Shown here piece after piece: positions 31,051-39,139 of a DNA stretch of 47,202 nucleotides; position 1 is the first letter of the stretch; each line of letters starts with the position of its first letter. The stretch is from a virus: IMG/VR virus record IMGVR_UViG_3300025536_000021, positions 1 through 47,202 of that record. One strand, 5' to 3'. Under the pieces are notes generated by a model. It was not told the DNA's origin. It did no database searches and saw only the letters and a list, made by a program, of their open reading frames with translations. A program made the translations under genes and the position numbers.

Positions 31051-31438
31051 GCTTATCGCCATTCCATCTGGTGAAGTCGCCGAGACGTGGCCGCTCTGTG
31101 CTGGGTTTATCGAATCAGGACTTAAAGGAAGCGAGACAACAGCTTCCGATCTTTACGACCGCTGCGTGAGTGGCGACGCGCTGTTGTGGTTCGCGTGGTC
31201 TGACCATTTGGAAGCCGCAGCAGTCACCGCAGTGATCGACACACCCACTGGTTGGAAATGTGTCGTGGTTTCCGCTGGGGGAAAGAACATGACGCGTTGG
31301 CTTGGGCTTCTCGATGAGATCGAAGCCAAGGCGAAAGAAAACGGATGCAACGGCATGAGACTTTATGGACGCAAGGGATGGATGCGGATGCTTAAGGACT
31401 ATCGCCTTTCGCGCGTTATCCTAGACAAGGATCTATAG
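31043..31438 (+). CDS. Acetyltransferase-fold-like protein (putative), 131 aa
   Basis: TTG 31043, overlapping the previous stop by 8 bases; longer frames upstream are shadows of the previous gene. Residues run LLWFAWSDHLEAAAVTAVID, CVVVSAGGKNMTRWLGLLDE and a late AKENGCNGMRLYGRKGWMRM, an alternation that resembles phage GNAT-like proteins in podoviral virion clusters. No definite cofactor motif, so the activity is unproven. Confidence 0.6.
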   Translation: MAELIAIPSGEVAETWPLCAGFIESGLKGSETTASDLYDRCVSGDALLWFAWSDHLEAAAVTAVIDTPTGWKCVVVSAGGKNMTRWLGLLDEIEAKAKENGCNGMRLYGRKGWMRMLKDYRLSRVILDKDL

Positions 31439-31439
31439 A

Positions 31440-32366
31440 ATGGGCGGGGAAAACAAATCCACTCAATCGACCAACCAGCAGACCAAGAGCAAGCAGAAGC
31501 AAAACGTCCGCACTGGACCTTGGCGTCCGACGCAGGCCCCTCTTGCTGGAATGGTCAATGCCGCGAGTGAGATTCCGGGTGCGACTTCCACTGCGGTTAC
31601 TCCAGAACAGAATCAGGCCATCGGTGGATTGTTCGGCAACGCCCAACAGGCGATAGATCAATTCAATCCGCAACAGACCGCGCTCATCAATGACCTCTAT
31701 TCGGCAAAGGGATTAGGCCAGGGACAAGAAGGGCTCAATCAAGCCTCTAGTGCTCTGAGCGGATACCTCCAGCCTGGATACCTCGATCCGAATACGAATC
31801 CCTATCTTCAACCTTCACTGAATGCCCTCGGGGATCAGGTCAAGAATAGCGTTTCTAATCAGTTCGCTCTCGCTGGAAGGGATTTCTCAGGAGATTTTTC
31901 TAATGCACTTGGTAAGGGATACGCTCAGAATTTAGCTCCGCTCTTGATGGGGCAATATAATCAGAACGTAGGCGCTCAGCAGAACGCAGCTGGGATGATG
32001 CCCGGTATTTCTGGGGCAATGGATGCCTCTGCGCTCAATCAATTAAGCGCTCGTTCTGGTGCCGCTGGAAATGTCGCTGCACTGAACAATCCTTATCTCC
32101 AGCAACTCGCCACGGCACAGACTCAAGCTGGTCTTCCCTACACCAATCTAAACGCAGCTCAGCAATTCCTCCTGCCTATTGCCGGCCTTGGCGGGACTAA
32201 TCAGGGCACCACGAGTGGTACAAGCAATACCACTGGCACAGCGACGATGACGCAAGCGAGCAACCCGCTACAAACTGGAATCGGCGCTGGATTAGGTGGA
32301 CTCGGATTACTAGGCGGGATGGGTGCGTTTGGTTCCGGCGGTTGGTTGAACTTCGGAGGCGCCTAA
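31440..32366 (+). CDS. Internal virion/ejection protein 1
   Basis: 308 aa. Gln/Asn/Gly/Ala-rich, starting with a low-complexity Lys/Gln/Ser N-terminus. It has GLGQGQEGLNQASSALSGYL and PYLQPSLNALGDQVKNSVSN typical of podoviral internal proteins, and a hydrophobic Gly-rich C-terminal segment (GAGLGGLGLLGGMGAFGSGG) that could insert into membrane. Likely ejected with DNA to form the translocation channel. Confidence 0.75.
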   Translation: MGGENKSTQSTNQQTKSKQKQNVRTGPWRPTQAPLAGMVNAASEIPGATSTAVTPEQNQAIGGLFGNAQQAIDQFNPQQTALINDLYSAKGLGQGQEGLNQASSALSGYLQPGYLDPNTNPYLQPSLNALGDQVKNSVSNQFALAGRDFSGDFSNALGKGYAQNLAPLLMGQYNQNVGAQQNAAGMMPGISGAMDASALNQLSARSGAAGNVAALNNPYLQQLATAQTQAGLPYTNLNAAQQFLLPIAGLGGTNQGTTSGTSNTTGTATMTQASNPLQTGIGAGLGGLGLLGGMGAFGSGGWLNFGGA

Positions 32367-33328
32367 TGGCCGGACTCTTCAACTTCCCCCCGTTCGATCA
32401 ATCAGGCTCCACGGGATTTCTTGATCCTGCATTGGCCTATCAGGCTCAGGCGTCGTTGCTTGGTCAGCAAGGTCAACCGGCTCCGCAACCGCAACAGTCA
32501 GGGATGAACTTTGGTTCTGGCGGCTCGATCTGGCCGACGCTTATGGGATTGGGTGCCGGGATTGCCAGCGGCAACGGCTGGGGCGAGGGGGTCGGCAAAG
32601 GGCTTATGGGCGGGGCAGCCCTTTCGCAGCAACAACGCGAGAACGAAATTCGCCAGCAGGCCTATGCGTTGCAGCAATCAACGCTAGAGAACGAACTTCG
32701 CCACCAGGGGGTGATGGAAAGCATTGCCAAGCAGCAGGCCAATACGGCGGAAACTACGCGCACGGATGCAATTGATATTCGCCGTTCTGGCGAGGCACGT
32801 GAGCAGTCCAAACTTGCCGGACCTGTCAACCTCATAAAGTCTGGCATCAAGCAATACCCTGCAGCTCGCGAGGCAATCCTGTCGGGCAGATGGGAAACCG
32901 CTACCGGCCCTGGGGTGAATGCAGTTCGCAACATGATCATCGGTGCGGCAAAAATTAACGGCGACAATCCAAAAGAACTTTTCGAGACGATGCTGCCTAC
33001 TCCGATTGATGGGCAGGATACGCGGTTGCAGAAATTACAAATGCTTGAGGACTATGTGAACGGCGTTGGGCCGATCATCGAGCAGAACTATCCCGCTCTG
33101 GGGTCGCAAGCTGATTTCGCTATTTCACCCGCAACCCCTCCGGGCAGCACGGTCGCCCCAAAGGGTGCCCCGATACAAGCTGGCGTTATGCCAGAAAGGT
33201 CTGGCGGTGGGGCAGGCATGATCCCTCCAAGCGCCGTTCAGTACCTGAAGGCTAACGCCAACAACCCAGCCGTGATTGAGGCATTTCGGCAGAAGTACGG
33301 GCAAGACCCGAGTGCCTTTCTGAGGTAG
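32366..33328 (+). CDS. Internal virion/ejection protein 2
   Basis: 320 aa from ATG 32366 (TAATG overlap). Gly/Gln-rich N-terminus, a hydrophobic glycine segment (IWPTLMGLGAGIASGNGWGE), then a long coiled coil (SQQQRENEIRQQAYALQQST..., residues about 90-150). The C-terminal GGAGMIPPSAVQYLKANANN...FRQKYG is a short module common in ejection proteins. Same functional group as its neighbours. Confidence 0.75.
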   Translation: MAGLFNFPPFDQSGSTGFLDPALAYQAQASLLGQQGQPAPQPQQSGMNFGSGGSIWPTLMGLGAGIASGNGWGEGVGKGLMGGAALSQQQRENEIRQQAYALQQSTLENELRHQGVMESIAKQQANTAETTRTDAIDIRRSGEAREQSKLAGPVNLIKSGIKQYPAAREAILSGRWETATGPGVNAVRNMIIGAAKINGDNPKELFETMLPTPIDGQDTRLQKLQMLEDYVNGVGPIIEQNYPALGSQADFAISPATPPGSTVAPKGAPIQAGVMPERSGGGAGMIPPSAVQYLKANANNPAVIEAFRQKYGQDPSAFLR

Positions 33329-33330
33329 CA

Positions 33331-34791
33331 ATGGCAAATCCCTTTGACCAATTTGATGCTGGTGGGAACGTCTTCGACCAGTTTGACGCGCCGACCATCG
33401 GGTCAGACGTTTTGAAGTCCATTCCCAAATATGCTGAGAGTGCCGCTGTGAGCGTCCTGGGACTTCCGGGTGATATTGTCAAAGGCGGTAGGTGGCTGGG
33501 TGAGCAAGTTGGGTTGGGAGATTCAAGCAATAACGCTCGCATCATGGGATCGACAGAGGTGCGGGAGGATTTGCGCAAGACGTATGGCGACCTATACGAG
33601 CCACAGACAAAAGTAGGAAAGGGCATCGATCTGGCTGCAGCCATTGCCCCAGCGGCAATTGGTGGTCCTGGTTCAATTGCTGCAAGGGTTGGAACCCGCG
33701 TAGCCGCTCCTGCTGCTGTATCAACTGCTGCTGGTGCCGCTACAGAAGGGACCGAGTTGCAACCATTGGCAGAGTTTGTCGGCCTTCTCGCCACGCCGTT
33801 TGCTGCCAATAAAACCATTAGGGCTGTGGGTGAATGGAGCCAGCGTGGCAGGGTGCCTACCACCCCCATGATCAAAGGCGCTCGCGATAGTCTTTATAAG
33901 CTGGCCGATATGAGCGGCACGCAAGTCAAGCAGTCATCTTATCTGCCGTTTATGGCGCAACTTACGCGTGACTTGCAGCACCAGAACCAGGACATGCGAA
34001 AAGCCAACCCAGCCGTTGCGGGGATTGTGAGTCTAATGGCCGACGCCCTGAACCAAAGAAAGCCCGTCACGCTGCGACAAATGCAAATATGGCGCAAGAT
34101 GGCTGGCAAGATCATGGACAAGCACGACAGTGACATCATGGGTCAGGGTGCTTTGCTGTGGTCGAAGATAAACGGCTATATGCGCGGCCTTACTGCAAAT
34201 GAGCTATCTGGCCGCAACGCCCAATATAGTATCGACGCGCTAAAGCAGGCCGATACATTGCATGGCCGCTATAAGAACAGCCAGATGATGGATAAGTTCT
34301 ATGCCCAGGCCAAGAACCGCCTAGCCAACTATTCTCAGGCCGGAGAGGCGACCGGCCTTAAGCAAAAATTTCGCGCACTGGCTGATAAGTTTGCAGACGA
34401 AAACACCAAGGAGTTTCGCTTCTTCTCGGCAGAACAGCGCAAGGCTATCGAGGAGGTAGCTAGAGGCTCTGTCACAGAACGGACGTTGCGGGCCATTGGT
34501 AGCTTCGTGCCTTGGGGGCTGAAGGGCGCAGCAACAATTGGTAGCCCGACAATCACCGCAGCCCTTCTGGGTTTTGATGGACTCATGTCGAGCCTCACGG
34601 CTGGTATCCCGTCTGCAATTGCGACAGGGGCTAAGGTCGGAAGTCACATGATGACCAAGCGTGCTGCAAACAAAGCGGCTGACTTGGTTAGACTGGGCCA
34701 GCCATTGCCTCCGGTAACCACGCCCGGTTATGGGCCTCTATCGGTCCCGCTGTCGCTTGAGCAGCTTTTGCAGCAGCAGCGCACCCAATAG
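33331..34791 (+). CDS. Internal virion/ejection protein 3
   Basis: 486 aa. The FDQFDAGGNVFDQFDAP start is a short repeat that marks many phage internal proteins. Residues about 95-150 are Ala/Gly-rich and hydrophobic, and a second hydrophobic stretch lies near 395-430 (LLGFDGLMSSLTAGIPSAIA). Probably enters the host membrane on infection. The last 54 bp overlap an opposite-strand gene. Confidence 0.75.
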   Translation: MANPFDQFDAGGNVFDQFDAPTIGSDVLKSIPKYAESAAVSVLGLPGDIVKGGRWLGEQVGLGDSSNNARIMGSTEVREDLRKTYGDLYEPQTKVGKGIDLAAAIAPAAIGGPGSIAARVGTRVAAPAAVSTAAGAATEGTELQPLAEFVGLLATPFAANKTIRAVGEWSQRGRVPTTPMIKGARDSLYKLADMSGTQVKQSSYLPFMAQLTRDLQHQNQDMRKANPAVAGIVSLMADALNQRKPVTLRQMQIWRKMAGKIMDKHDSDIMGQGALLWSKINGYMRGLTANELSGRNAQYSIDALKQADTLHGRYKNSQMMDKFYAQAKNRLANYSQAGEATGLKQKFRALADKFADENTKEFRFFSAEQRKAIEEVARGSVTERTLRAIGSFVPWGLKGAATIGSPTITAALLGFDGLMSSLTAGIPSAIATGAKVGSHMMTKRAANKAADLVRLGQPLPPVTTPGYGPLSVPLSLEQLLQQQRTQ

Positions 34792-34914
34792 CCCAAGAAC
34801 GATAAACCAGAATCTGACGCCGCGTTCGGTCCCGTCTTGCGGAGCCGATCTAGCAAGATAGTCGCCGTATAGCGCGAAGGCACTAAACACCCCTAATTGC
34901 AGGAGTCTAACCAT
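34738..34914 (-). CDS. Antisense-strand two-helix membrane protein, 58 aa
   Basis: Leftward frame isolated in the rightward late unit: MVRLLQLGVFSAFALYGDYL, a polar charged loop (ARSAPQDGTERGVR), then FWFIVLGLLGALLLQKLLKR. Two transmembrane helices with a basic end make it strongly protein-like. It overlaps the end of the ejection gene and its ATG overlaps the TTG of the tail fibre. Could be a holin/antiholin or exclusion protein. Confidence 0.6.
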   Translation of the reverse strand: MVRLLQLGVFSAFALYGDYLARSAPQDGTERGVRFWFIVLGLLGALLLQKLLKRQRDR

Positions 34915-36182
34915 TGGCCACGGGAATCTATTCTTGGTCACAAACCGCGTCGTCTAACTCGACAGCGGATTCGACCATCAACTGGGCAGAGGGACAAGCC
35001 CCATCGTCGGTCAACGATTCTGCCCGTGCGATGATGGCTATTCTCGCCAAGGCAAGAGACGATTGGGCCGGGGTTACTACGTCCAATGGTGTAATTCTTT
35101 CTGGGGGAGCACAAGATGCGCTTACCCTAACCACTAACGGATCAATTGCAGCTTTAACCAACGGCTGGACCGTCACTTTCCGAATTGACACTGGGCATAA
35201 TAACACCGGGTCATGTACCCTGAATGTGGATTCGACCGGAGCAAAACAGCTAAGAGGCGTCACCGGATCAACCCTTGCTGCCGGCGTGCTTCAAGTCGGG
35301 GGTGTATATACAGCAACCTATTACCAGCCTTTAGATCAATGGATTCTGCATAATTACCACGGCGGCGGAACCACTGTCACCCTTCCCGGCTCTTCGACTG
35401 ACAACGCCGTAGTTCGCTGGAATGGGACTGGCGGGGCGACAATCCAGAACTCGATTGTTCTGGTTGACGATTCAGGAAACATCTGCCCGGTCACGACCGA
35501 CACCGGCGGGCTTGGAACGTCTTCGCTGAATTGGTCCGATCTGTTCCTCGATTCCGGCGCGGTGATCAACTTCGATTCCGGCGACGTCACCATTACCCAT
35601 TCCGCCAACACGCTAACCGTGGCGGGGGGCGATTTCAAGGCGGCAACCCTTTACGACAATACCTATCGAGTTGGACAAGTTCTCTTAGCTACAGGTTCCG
35701 CTAGTGCCGGGACCGAGATGGATATAGCCCTTTCGAGCTACACCGGCTTTCGTGGGATTATCGTCAAGGTCTATGGCTGCGTTCCGGGGACTGACGGATC
35801 GGGGTTGAGGGTGCTTTTCTCTACTGACGGAGGCTCGACATTTATCAGCTCCGGCTACAATTACGCTAGAACCGACAACACCGAGGGCACGAACGCCGGT
35901 GCTGGTTCTGGAAATTCAGCCTTCATCGCAGCTACAGGTGCTATCGGAAGCGCAGCCGCGGAAGGCGGGAATTTCTCCTTCGAGATTCTCAATCAGACAT
36001 CCGGGACATTCTATCCCCGAATCACCTGGAACGGCTACTACATCAATAGCAGCTCTCCCCTTGCCGGAGTTTACACCAGCGGCGGCGGGGCGAACGAAAC
36101 CGGCCAGGACTGCAATGGCCTCCGGTTCTTAATGTCTTCTGGAACCATCACAGCATCATACGCGGTCTACGGACTGCTCTAG
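34914..36182 (+). CDS. Tail fibre protein
   Basis: 422 aa from TTG 34914 (Shine-Dalgarno CAGGAG 7 bases upstream). The N-terminus GIYSWSQTASSNSTADSTINW...PSSVNDSARAMMAILAKARD is a widespread phage fibre attachment module. The middle, TVTFRIDTGHNNTGSCTLNVD, and the beta-rich tail (about 280-422, with GDFKAATLYDNTYRVGQVLL) fit a fibre with a distal beta-sandwich. Receptor binding is inferred. Confidence 0.8.
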   Translation: MATGIYSWSQTASSNSTADSTINWAEGQAPSSVNDSARAMMAILAKARDDWAGVTTSNGVILSGGAQDALTLTTNGSIAALTNGWTVTFRIDTGHNNTGSCTLNVDSTGAKQLRGVTGSTLAAGVLQVGGVYTATYYQPLDQWILHNYHGGGTTVTLPGSSTDNAVVRWNGTGGATIQNSIVLVDDSGNICPVTTDTGGLGTSSLNWSDLFLDSGAVINFDSGDVTITHSANTLTVAGGDFKAATLYDNTYRVGQVLLATGSASAGTEMDIALSSYTGFRGIIVKVYGCVPGTDGSGLRVLFSTDGGSTFISSGYNYARTDNTEGTNAGAGSGNSAFIAATGAIGSAAAEGGNFSFEILNQTSGTFYPRITWNGYYINSSSPLAGVYTSGGGANETGQDCNGLRFLMSSGTITASYAVYGLL

Positions 36183-36280
36183 GCGGGATGCCCAAGGCGC
36201 TAGGAGCACCAAGGGCACCCCTAACCATCAACACAGCAACCTCCTTATAAGGTCACTCTTATGACGGCTCACAACATTAC

Positions 36281-36511
36281 ATGCCCCAAGCCCTCCGCTT
36301 ACAAATCACAAATGATGTAAGGCGCATGTGGCTTCAACATAGCGAGGCGATAAAAGACTGGGCCGCCGCCTCGGCCGCTGGCGGTGTTCCATTAGTGGCA
36401 TACCTTGCTGATTTTAATGTCATCCTGACAACGGTGTCTCTCGCGATAGCTTGTGGGATTGGTCTTCTCCGTTTGCGGCATCATTGGGTGCATCGCAACG
36501 ACAAGGAATAA
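36281..36511 (+). CDS. Holin-like membrane protein (putative)
   Basis: 76 aa, start uncertain. The body MWLQHSEAIKDWAAASAAGG...VPLVAYLADFNVILTTVSLAIACGIGLLRLRHHW has two membrane segments and a charged end, as in small podophage holins. An ATG at 36261 with a better Shine-Dalgarno opens another frame (MTAHNITCPKPSAYKS) that ends at 36320. The gene may thus be split by a frameshift; ATG 36326 is the conservative start. Confidence 0.6.
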   Translation: MPQALRLQITNDVRRMWLQHSEAIKDWAAASAAGGVPLVAYLADFNVILTTVSLAIACGIGLLRLRHHWVHRNDKE

Positions 36512-36514
36512 TTG

Positions 36515-36637
36515 ATGCTCACCTGGCTCCTCGTCATCGATCCCAAGTCAGGTGAGGAGACATTGGTCTATCTCGTCGTTGCCCTGTTCATTGGATTTGC
36601 CGCCGGCTGGCTGGCTCGTTGGTTCTTCTCTCGCTAA
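36515..36637 (+). CDS. Small membrane protein, 40 aa
   Basis: MLTWLLVIDPKSGEETLVYL, then VVALFIGFAAGWLARWFFSR. One membrane helix with an arginine-rich end. It starts 3 bases after the holin candidate's stop. Possibly an antiholin or accessory of lysis, from position only. Confidence 0.6.
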   Translation: MLTWLLVIDPKSGEETLVYLVVALFIGFAAGWLARWFFSR

Positions 36638-36653
36638 CAAAGGAATCTCTGAA

Positions 36654-36881
36654 ATGAAACTCACCGTTCTAGCGGCCGGTGCCGCTTGTCTATTGCTTGC
36701 GTCTTGCACCGAGACGCCAACCATGAATGCACCCAAGCCCTGCAAGCACGCAACCGTGGAGGCGTGCAACGCCGATCCTCTATGCGCCTGGGACAAGAAC
36801 CACGATCCGGCAAAATCGAGATGCAAGACGAAAGAGAAAGCCGGAACCATGGAAGGTTCGAGCCCTGACGGCAAGCAATAG
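36654..36881 (+). CDS. Cys-rich lipoprotein 1
   Basis: 75 aa from ATG 36654. Lipoprotein signal MKLTVLAAGAACLLLASC, with lipidated Cys at residue 18. The mature part has C-x(8)-C-x(5)-C-x-W with CNADPLCAWDKNHDP followed by SRC. The same CxxDxxCxW pattern occurs in the next lipoprotein (37022). Preceded by AGGA. Outer-membrane location likely; role in lysis or exclusion is inferred. Confidence 0.7.
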   Translation: MKLTVLAAGAACLLLASCTETPTMNAPKPCKHATVEACNADPLCAWDKNHDPAKSRCKTKEKAGTMEGSSPDGKQ

Positions 36882-37077
36882 ACCAGATCCTTACCGCTGC
36901 GCTCGTTGCGGCGGCGACAATTCAGAATCTAACCCCCTCGTTCCCATAGGGATCAAAAATCACGTTTGGCTCCATCGGCTATGTTGGGAGCCGTGGTTCT
37001 CACTCAGAAACGGAGAGACACATGAGACTGGCAATCCTGCTGCTGGCGGCGATGACGCTTGCCGGGTGCAACGTTGA
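36865..37077 (+). CDS. Zinc-finger peptide between the two lipoproteins
   Basis: Frame containing CARCGGDNSESNPLVPIG and HVWLHRLCWEPW, a CxxC...HxxxC zinc-binding pattern common in tiny phage proteins. No ATG/GTG/TTG exists near its start; CTG 36865 is the only start-like codon. Its end runs 56 bases into the next gene in another frame. Real coding potential, uncertain start. Confidence 0.45.
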   Translation: MTASNRPDPYRCARCGGDNSESNPLVPIGIKNHVWLHRLCWEPWFSLRNGETHETGNPAAGGDDACRVQR

Positions 37078-37246
37078 GAAGGTGAAGGAAATCACCAAGG
37101 AAGTCTATGAAAAGCTGAAGGCAACCGGCGTCAGCGATCAGTGCCGATCCTATGTCGTTCAATCGTCCTGCATGATCGACACGCGTTGCCAGTGGGTATC
37201 CGTGACCGGGGCGGGCAAGCCGCTTGAGGTCTGCATCCAGAAATGA
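37022..37246 (+). CDS. Cys-rich lipoprotein 2
   Basis: 74 aa. Signal MRLAILLLAAMTLAGC with lipobox LAGC at residues 13-16. A helix follows (VEKVKEITKEVYEKLKATGV), then a CxxDxxCxW motif (SCMIDTRCQWVSVTGAG) like that of lipoprotein 1. The ribosome-binding site GGAGAGACAC precedes ATG 37022. ATGA overlap with the endolysin suggests a lysis-operon role. Confidence 0.72.
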   Translation: MRLAILLLAAMTLAGCNVEKVKEITKEVYEKLKATGVSDQCRSYVVQSSCMIDTRCQWVSVTGAGKPLEVCIQK

Positions 37247-37797
37247 ACCGCGCTGCGTTCTTCTCGGCCATTCGTTCGTATATGCCGAACGGCAAACTCA
37301 CCCAAACCCAAGTCACTCGTATAGACGCCGTTCTTGACGGGATCGAGGCTAGGGAACTTTCACTTCCCAAGGCAGCCTACATCCTAGGGACCGCTCATCA
37401 TGAGAGTGACGCTTGGAGGACTTTGACCGAGTACGCAAGCGGCGCTGCTTATGAAGGCAGAAAGGATCTGGGGAACACCCAACGAGGCGACGGCAGAAAA
37501 TACAAGGGCAGAGGATTCGTTCAAATCACCGGACGAAGGAACTACGCCGACTGGTCGAAGAGGCTGAACGTCGATCTGGTCACAAGCCCGACTTTTGCAT
37601 CCGAATTGAAATACGCCGTTCCCATTTTGGTCGATGGAATGATTCTCGGAACCTTCACCGGAAAGAGGCTCGCTGACTATTTTACCAAGAGCAAGAGCGA
37701 CTGGCTTAACGCGCGTCGGGTCGTGAACGGCAAGGACAAAGCCTCACTCATTGCCGGCCATGCCAGAGCCTTTCTGAAGGCACTGGAAGCGGCATGA
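37243..37797 (+). CDS. Endolysin, GH19-type muralytic enzyme
   Basis: 184 aa. ILGTAHHESDAWRTLTEYAS (catalytic Glu in HHES), GDGRKYKGRGFVQITGRRNY and ADWSKRLNVDLVTSP are the signature of GH19/chitinase-type phage endolysins. The N-terminal MNRAAFFSAIRSY is short and has no signal peptide, so a holin is needed for release. Cleaves peptidoglycan at the end of infection. Start fixed by ATGA overlap. Confidence 0.9.
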   Translation: MNRAAFFSAIRSYMPNGKLTQTQVTRIDAVLDGIEARELSLPKAAYILGTAHHESDAWRTLTEYASGAAYEGRKDLGNTQRGDGRKYKGRGFVQITGRRNYADWSKRLNVDLVTSPTFASELKYAVPILVDGMILGTFTGKRLADYFTKSKSDWLNARRVVNGKDKASLIAGHARAFLKALEAA

Positions 37798-37883
37798 ACT
37801 CGTCATGGCTCGCCTTCATCATCGGCTTCGTGCTGTCCGCCATGTTCGTGCAGTTGATGGCCGCCTATCTCGGACATTGGTGA
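37794..37883 (+). CDS. Tiny membrane peptide, 29 aa
   Basis: MNSSWLAFIIGFVLSAMFVQ followed by LMAAYLGHW, essentially one transmembrane helix. Starts by ATGA overlap with the endolysin stop and ends where an ATG (37883) begins. Likely a lysis accessory; function unproven. Confidence 0.6.
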   Translation: MNSSWLAFIIGFVLSAMFVQLMAAYLGHW

Positions 37884-37951
37884 TGGTTATGCCCGACTAC
37901 TCGGTGCATGGGGATTATGAGCTTTTAGAAGAACCTAACAGGAGAATTGGA

Positions 37952-38122
37952 ATGGACCCGAAACTTAGAGACGTGATTTCCAGCTTTATTACTTCCATCG
38001 GTGTGCTGGCTGTTTACATGGGTTGGACTGATAGCGCGACATGGGCACAGATCGGCGGCGGCATCTTGACCGTTGTTGGTATCGTCCTGCCCTTCGTCTG
38101 GAAGCCCAAAACTGAATCCTAG
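37952..38122 (+). CDS. Holin-like membrane protein with dual start, 56 or 79 aa
   Basis: The ATG at 37952 has the strong ribosome-binding site AGGAGAATTGGA and gives a 56-residue two-helix protein (ISSFITSIGVLAVYMGW, GGGILTVVGIVLPFVWKPKT). The same frame also opens at ATG 37883, coupled to the previous stop, adding 23 residues (MVMPDYSVHGDYELLEEPNR...). Two starts could give holin and antiholin forms. Located between the endolysin and spanins. Confidence 0.65.
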   Translation: MDPKLRDVISSFITSIGVLAVYMGWTDSATWAQIGGGILTVVGIVLPFVWKPKTES

Positions 38123-38350
38123 ATGGCAATGACTTGGGCCAAGATTGTCTCTGCCCTCCTCGGACTAATAAAGCCCCTAATGTACTTCCTGATTTATCTG
38201 GGAGGCAAAAAGGCGGCGTTTAAAGAGGTTGAGGCCGAACAAGCAAAGAAGGATGCGGAACTCAATGCTGGCTATGCTGAGGACTTGGCTCGTCGTCCTG
38301 AGCCTGGGGAGTCTACTGGCGGGATGCGTCGTGGAGATTGGCCCACGTAG
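38123..38350 (+). CDS. Inner-membrane spanin (Rz-like)
   Basis: 75 aa. N-terminal membrane helix (ALLGLIKPLMYFLIYLGG) followed by a charged coiled coil (AAFKEVEAEQAKKDAELNAG), the layout of i-spanins. An outer lipoprotein gene is nested at its 3-prime end in another frame, as in Rz/Rz1. Together they would fuse inner and outer membranes at lysis. Short compared with lambda Rz. Confidence 0.7.
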   Translation: MAMTWAKIVSALLGLIKPLMYFLIYLGGKKAAFKEVEAEQAKKDAELNAGYAEDLARRPEPGESTGGMRRGDWPT

Positions 38351-38516
38351 TTGTCCCGTACTAATCCCCCATCCGCAATCCTTCTGGGACGGACTAGCGG
38401 ATGATATAGACTCCGTTGTGGACAAGTATCCGAGAATCCAAGTCTTGGTAGACGATTACCGCACATCTATTAAAATGATCAAGCGATGTATTGCCGCACA
38501 GAAAGCTAAGCCATGA
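38253..38516 (+). CDS. Outer-membrane spanin (Rz1-like lipoprotein)
   Basis: 87 aa from ATG 38253 (an internal ATG at 38265 or 38274 is possible). MRNSMLAMLRTWLVVLSLGS then LLAGC gives the lipobox. The mature region is polar (PHPQSFWDGLADDIDSVVDK). It overlaps the i-spanin gene by 98 bp out of frame, which is the diagnostic Rz/Rz1 arrangement. Lipid-anchored in the outer membrane. Confidence 0.7.
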   Translation: MRNSMLAMLRTWLVVLSLGSLLAGCVVEIGPRSCPVLIPHPQSFWDGLADDIDSVVDKYPRIQVLVDDYRTSIKMIKRCIAAQKAKP

Positions 38517-38557
38517 CCAAACGATTCACTGAACGCGAAACAGATCCGGGGTACTAA
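38513..38557 (+). CDS. Possible 14-aa peptide
   Basis: MTKRFTERETDPGY from ATG 38513 (ATGA overlap with the o-spanin stop), ending one base before the next ATG. It may be a coupling leader for the exported protein downstream rather than a functional product. Confidence 0.3.
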   Translation: MTKRFTERETDPGY

Positions 38558-38558
38558 A

Positions 38559-38972
38559 ATGGTTCCGATGCCCGCCGTTGTCATCTTGATTGTTTGCAAG
38601 GTAGCAGTGGCGGGACCGCCAGATCAGAACTCCCAATATACCCACGCTGAAAACCTCCAATGGCATACTGAGTTCAGCAAAATGGTCTGTCGAAGACAAG
38701 AGGTTCAGGTGGTCGATATGTCTGCCGAGCTTGGCGCGGATCCCCAGCCTTTCGATCAGAACAAATGCCAAAGGTCCGCAATGCTTCTTGGGCCCCAGTG
38801 GGACGCGCAGCACAAGGGTTCAAAGTACCGCTTCTGGCGTGTTGCTTGCCCAACACCGATAATGGATGACCAAGGAACGCCGGACACCAGAGATGATGTG
38901 GTTGTAGGATATTCCCTCCCCGATTGCGGCCACCGCGAATACGTCATCTGCGAGCGAGACAGTTTCATATAG
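38559..38972 (+). CDS. Exported hypothetical protein, 137 aa
   Basis: MVPMPAVVILIVCKVAVAGP is a short signal peptide with cleavage near VAG. The mature part has five cysteines (VCRRQEV, NKCQRSA, RVACPTP, LPDCGHREYVICERD) suggesting disulfides in the periplasm. No family recognised. Last member of the lysis group before the intergenic 38973-39139. Confidence 0.65.
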   Translation: MVPMPAVVILIVCKVAVAGPPDQNSQYTHAENLQWHTEFSKMVCRRQEVQVVDMSAELGADPQPFDQNKCQRSAMLLGPQWDAQHKGSKYRFWRVACPTPIMDDQGTPDTRDDVVVGYSLPDCGHREYVICERDSFI

Positions 38973-39011
38973 TTTCGCGCTCGTCCAACCATGGCACTTG
39001 CGAGCGCAATA

Positions 39012-39078
39012 GCGGGACGGGTTCTCGGAATACGAGGCAACGGGTCCAGCCAGTCACACCCCTGGCCATCCGTCCCGC
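39012..39078. other. Inverted repeat in the 38973-39139 gap
   Basis: 9-bp perfect arms GCGGGACGG (39012-39020) and CCGTCCCGC (39070-39078) enclose a 49-base loop. No T-run follows. Could be a transcriptional pause or a folded 5-prime leader of the next gene. No gene seen in the gap; the phosphoesterase gene has the strong ribosome-binding site TAGGAGGATAG at its start. Confidence 0.45.
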
Positions 39079-39139
39079 ACCCCTTTCCCCACCCCATGCC
39101 TGGACAGAATAGGGTGCAGGCCGACAACTAGGAGGATAG

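Noticed and set aside
33252-33875. 207-codon leftward frame in the ejection genes
   Set aside because: Spans two real genes and has shadow-type composition.
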